Positions 62,614 through 64,000 of a stretch of DNA of 64,000 nucleotides are shown here, piece after piece. Source of the stretch: Aplectana chamaeleonis (Eukaryota > Nematoda > Chromadorea > Rhabditida > Cosmocercidae); the NCBI GenBank assembly GCA_029168955.1, contig JAPDOI010001201.1, positions 1-64,000 on the forward strand. Direction: 5' to 3'. The notes under the pieces were generated by a model that made no database searches, was not told where the DNA came from, and saw only the letters and a list, made by a program, of their open reading frames with translations. Each line of letters starts with the position of its first letter. Positions within the stretch are counted from its first letter, which is position 1. The position numbers and the translations under genes were made by a program.

Positions 62614-64000
62614 GTATGAAAGTATTGTGTTAGAAGCCATCCGTTTGAAAGCCCTAAAGTTTGTAGGTACAGGATCAATGGTGCTCCTCAACTCAATATA
62701 AGCAGAGCTTTTTGAGTAGTGGTGTCACGTACGAGTGTTTCCAACGTTTTGGAACCTCTGACAAGGGAAGTGTTTAGAGTGGTTAACGCATCTGCGAAAA
62801 CGACCAGTATCGTTAGTATCTCTTCTGGCTCAATAGTAAACATGCGCAGTATCCCGCCCCGAGCTGCAGGTTCGAACAAGTTATGAGCATTTTTTGAGCC
62901 TTGCGAAAAGGCAAGGGTACCCCATCAGGCATTTTTTTGCGAGTTTCGAAAAATTTTCTCGGATTTAGCCCAAAACTTGTATGTAGGGGTAATCTAGGGT
63001 GGTGAACACGAATCTGGAGTCCATTTGTCGAAGTTCCGAGGTTTACTGTAGGTTACGGTAGGTAACATGTAATTTAGGGGGCAAAAGCCACCTTAGTATT
63101 TTGAAAATCGAGAAACGGACGTTAAATTCGTATTCTCTACCCTGAATAACCCCCGTAAACGATTTTTGAGTAAAATATGAGATTTTGACCAAACTACCGT
63201 ATACCCACCGTGATGTACCGTAAATTGCAAAAAATCGACAAACGGACTCCAGATTCGTGTTCAGCACTCCAAATAACCCCCAGAGGTACAATTTGAGCAA
63301 TATCTACCGTAGCATTCCGGAAATCTCGAAAGTGGCGTTTTTTCCTCGAAATTTTCCCCGGTTGGGAAGCTTTGAACGAAATTAGCCGAAAACTTTGGAA
63401 AATCCACTAATAAAGTACAGATTCGTAATCGGCGCCCCGAAAAACTACCCTGGAAGAATTTAAAGTCAAATCTGGAACATTTTTCTAAAACGTTTTCAAA
63501 GTCCTCTACTCGGTAGAAACAAGCACCCAACCGAAAATCTGTGTAAGTCCAAAACGCTATCAGTCTGGACAAAGTATGGAAAATGTGCTTTCACCCAACT
63601 TTTGCTCAGGGGGGTAGTTTTGGGTGCTTAACACATTTATGGGGTCCTTTTCCGAATTTTCGAAAGATTAATGCCCTTTTTGGATAGTACAAAAAGCACA
63701 AAAAACGACCTTTTTTAGCTTGCAACATCTTGGAACCCGCAGCTCGGGGCTGGATACTGCGCAGTGTTACTATTGAGCCACTAGAGATACTAACGATACT
63801 AGTCGTTTTGGCAGATGCGTTTACCACTCTAAACACTTCCCTTGTGAGTACATGAAAGATTGATTAAAAATATAGGACAACGGTTTTGCTATCACAAGGT
63901 CAGTTTCTTTGATGAATGTCAGGGGAATGTGGTCAGCAGATACTGAGAAAGAAGATGGCCAATCGTGTATCAGTTCATAAATTTTAACATCATCAAACCA
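62614..64000 (-). pseudogene. CR1-type RT fragment split by a MITE, runs off the window
   Basis: Minus-strand translation from the window edge: IHDWPSSFSVSADHIPLTF, FIKETDLVIAKPLSYIFNQS and FMY before the MITE, then SEVPKRWKHSYVTPLLKK and a decayed NFRA region after it. This is the RT lead-in as in CR1-2 (NQSIMYGEVPARWKHSFVTP). The frame is continuous once the MITE is removed. Confidence 0.8.
62762..63844. mobile_element. CAAGGGAAG-family MITE with TGA target duplication
   Basis: The 1083-bp element is almost the same length as 41229-42307. Ends are CAAGGGAAGTGTTTAGAGTG and CACTCTAAACACTTCCCTTG. Flanks are TGA (62759-62761 and 63845-63847). Inverted arms contain ACTAGTCGTTTTGGCAGAT / its complement. 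Excision restores the CR1 codons MYS|EVPKRWKHS. Together with the TTA cases the target consensus is T-N-A. Confidence 0.88.

Overview
The window is eukaryotic nuclear DNA, most likely from a nematode and probably one of the rhabditid/strongylid group. The reasons are a BEL/Pao retroelement with a nematode-style Env-like tail, RTE, CR1 and Jockey/Ingi-like non-LTR elements, and short host introns ending in TTTCAG. There are no operons, Shine-Dalgarno sites or prokaryotic genes. Almost all of the sequence is transposable elements (TEs), often inserted into one another, and most are broken.

One host gene can be recognised. Five correctly phased plus-strand exons (35126-35284, 38141-38292, 54721-54859, 55053-55165, 55233-55398) encode the middle of a base-exchange phosphatidylserine synthase (PTDSS/pss-1 family). 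One intron, 38293-54720, is 16.4 kb and packed with TEs. The first and last exons were not found. A possible terminal exon of a second host gene lies on the minus strand near 57 kb.

Region by region. At 0.9-9.7 kb a family B non-LTR element carries four later insertions: a terminal-inverted-repeat (TIR) element, a full-length family A element, and two MITEs (short non-autonomous DNA transposons) flanked by TTAA. It sits in an older family A copy. At 10.8-13.6 kb there is a minus-strand family A copy. At 13.8-18.7 kb a minus-strand CR1 element is split by a second family B element with a 13-bp target-site duplication (TSD). A 305-bp exact copy of part of that B element lies at 18.9 kb. At 19.2-31.2 kb is a minus-strand BEL/Pao element with gag, protease, RT, RNase H, integrase and an Env-like tail. 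It is split by a 5.3-kb insertion holding about 100 tandem copies of a 42-bp unit built on the palindrome TGATGACGTCATCA, plus a 176-bp inverted repeat.

From 33 to 59 kb there are further family A and B copies, a 590-bp GC-rich foldback, a 3-kb Tc1/mariner-like composite containing a tRNA-like gene, a near-complete CR1 nested in family A, RTE fragments and a tRNA-derived SINE candidate. From 59 to 64 kb there are 41-bp repeats, a 1.66-kb foldback element with two small ORFs, a related 1.08-kb MITE and another CR1 fragment.

Families A and B share one plan: a 2A-like ExNPGP peptide, a Cys/His finger, an APE-type endonuclease, RT, a C-terminal Cys/His finger, and an (AAG)n tail. They resemble the Jockey superfamily, Ingi/Vingi-like, but the clade is an inference.
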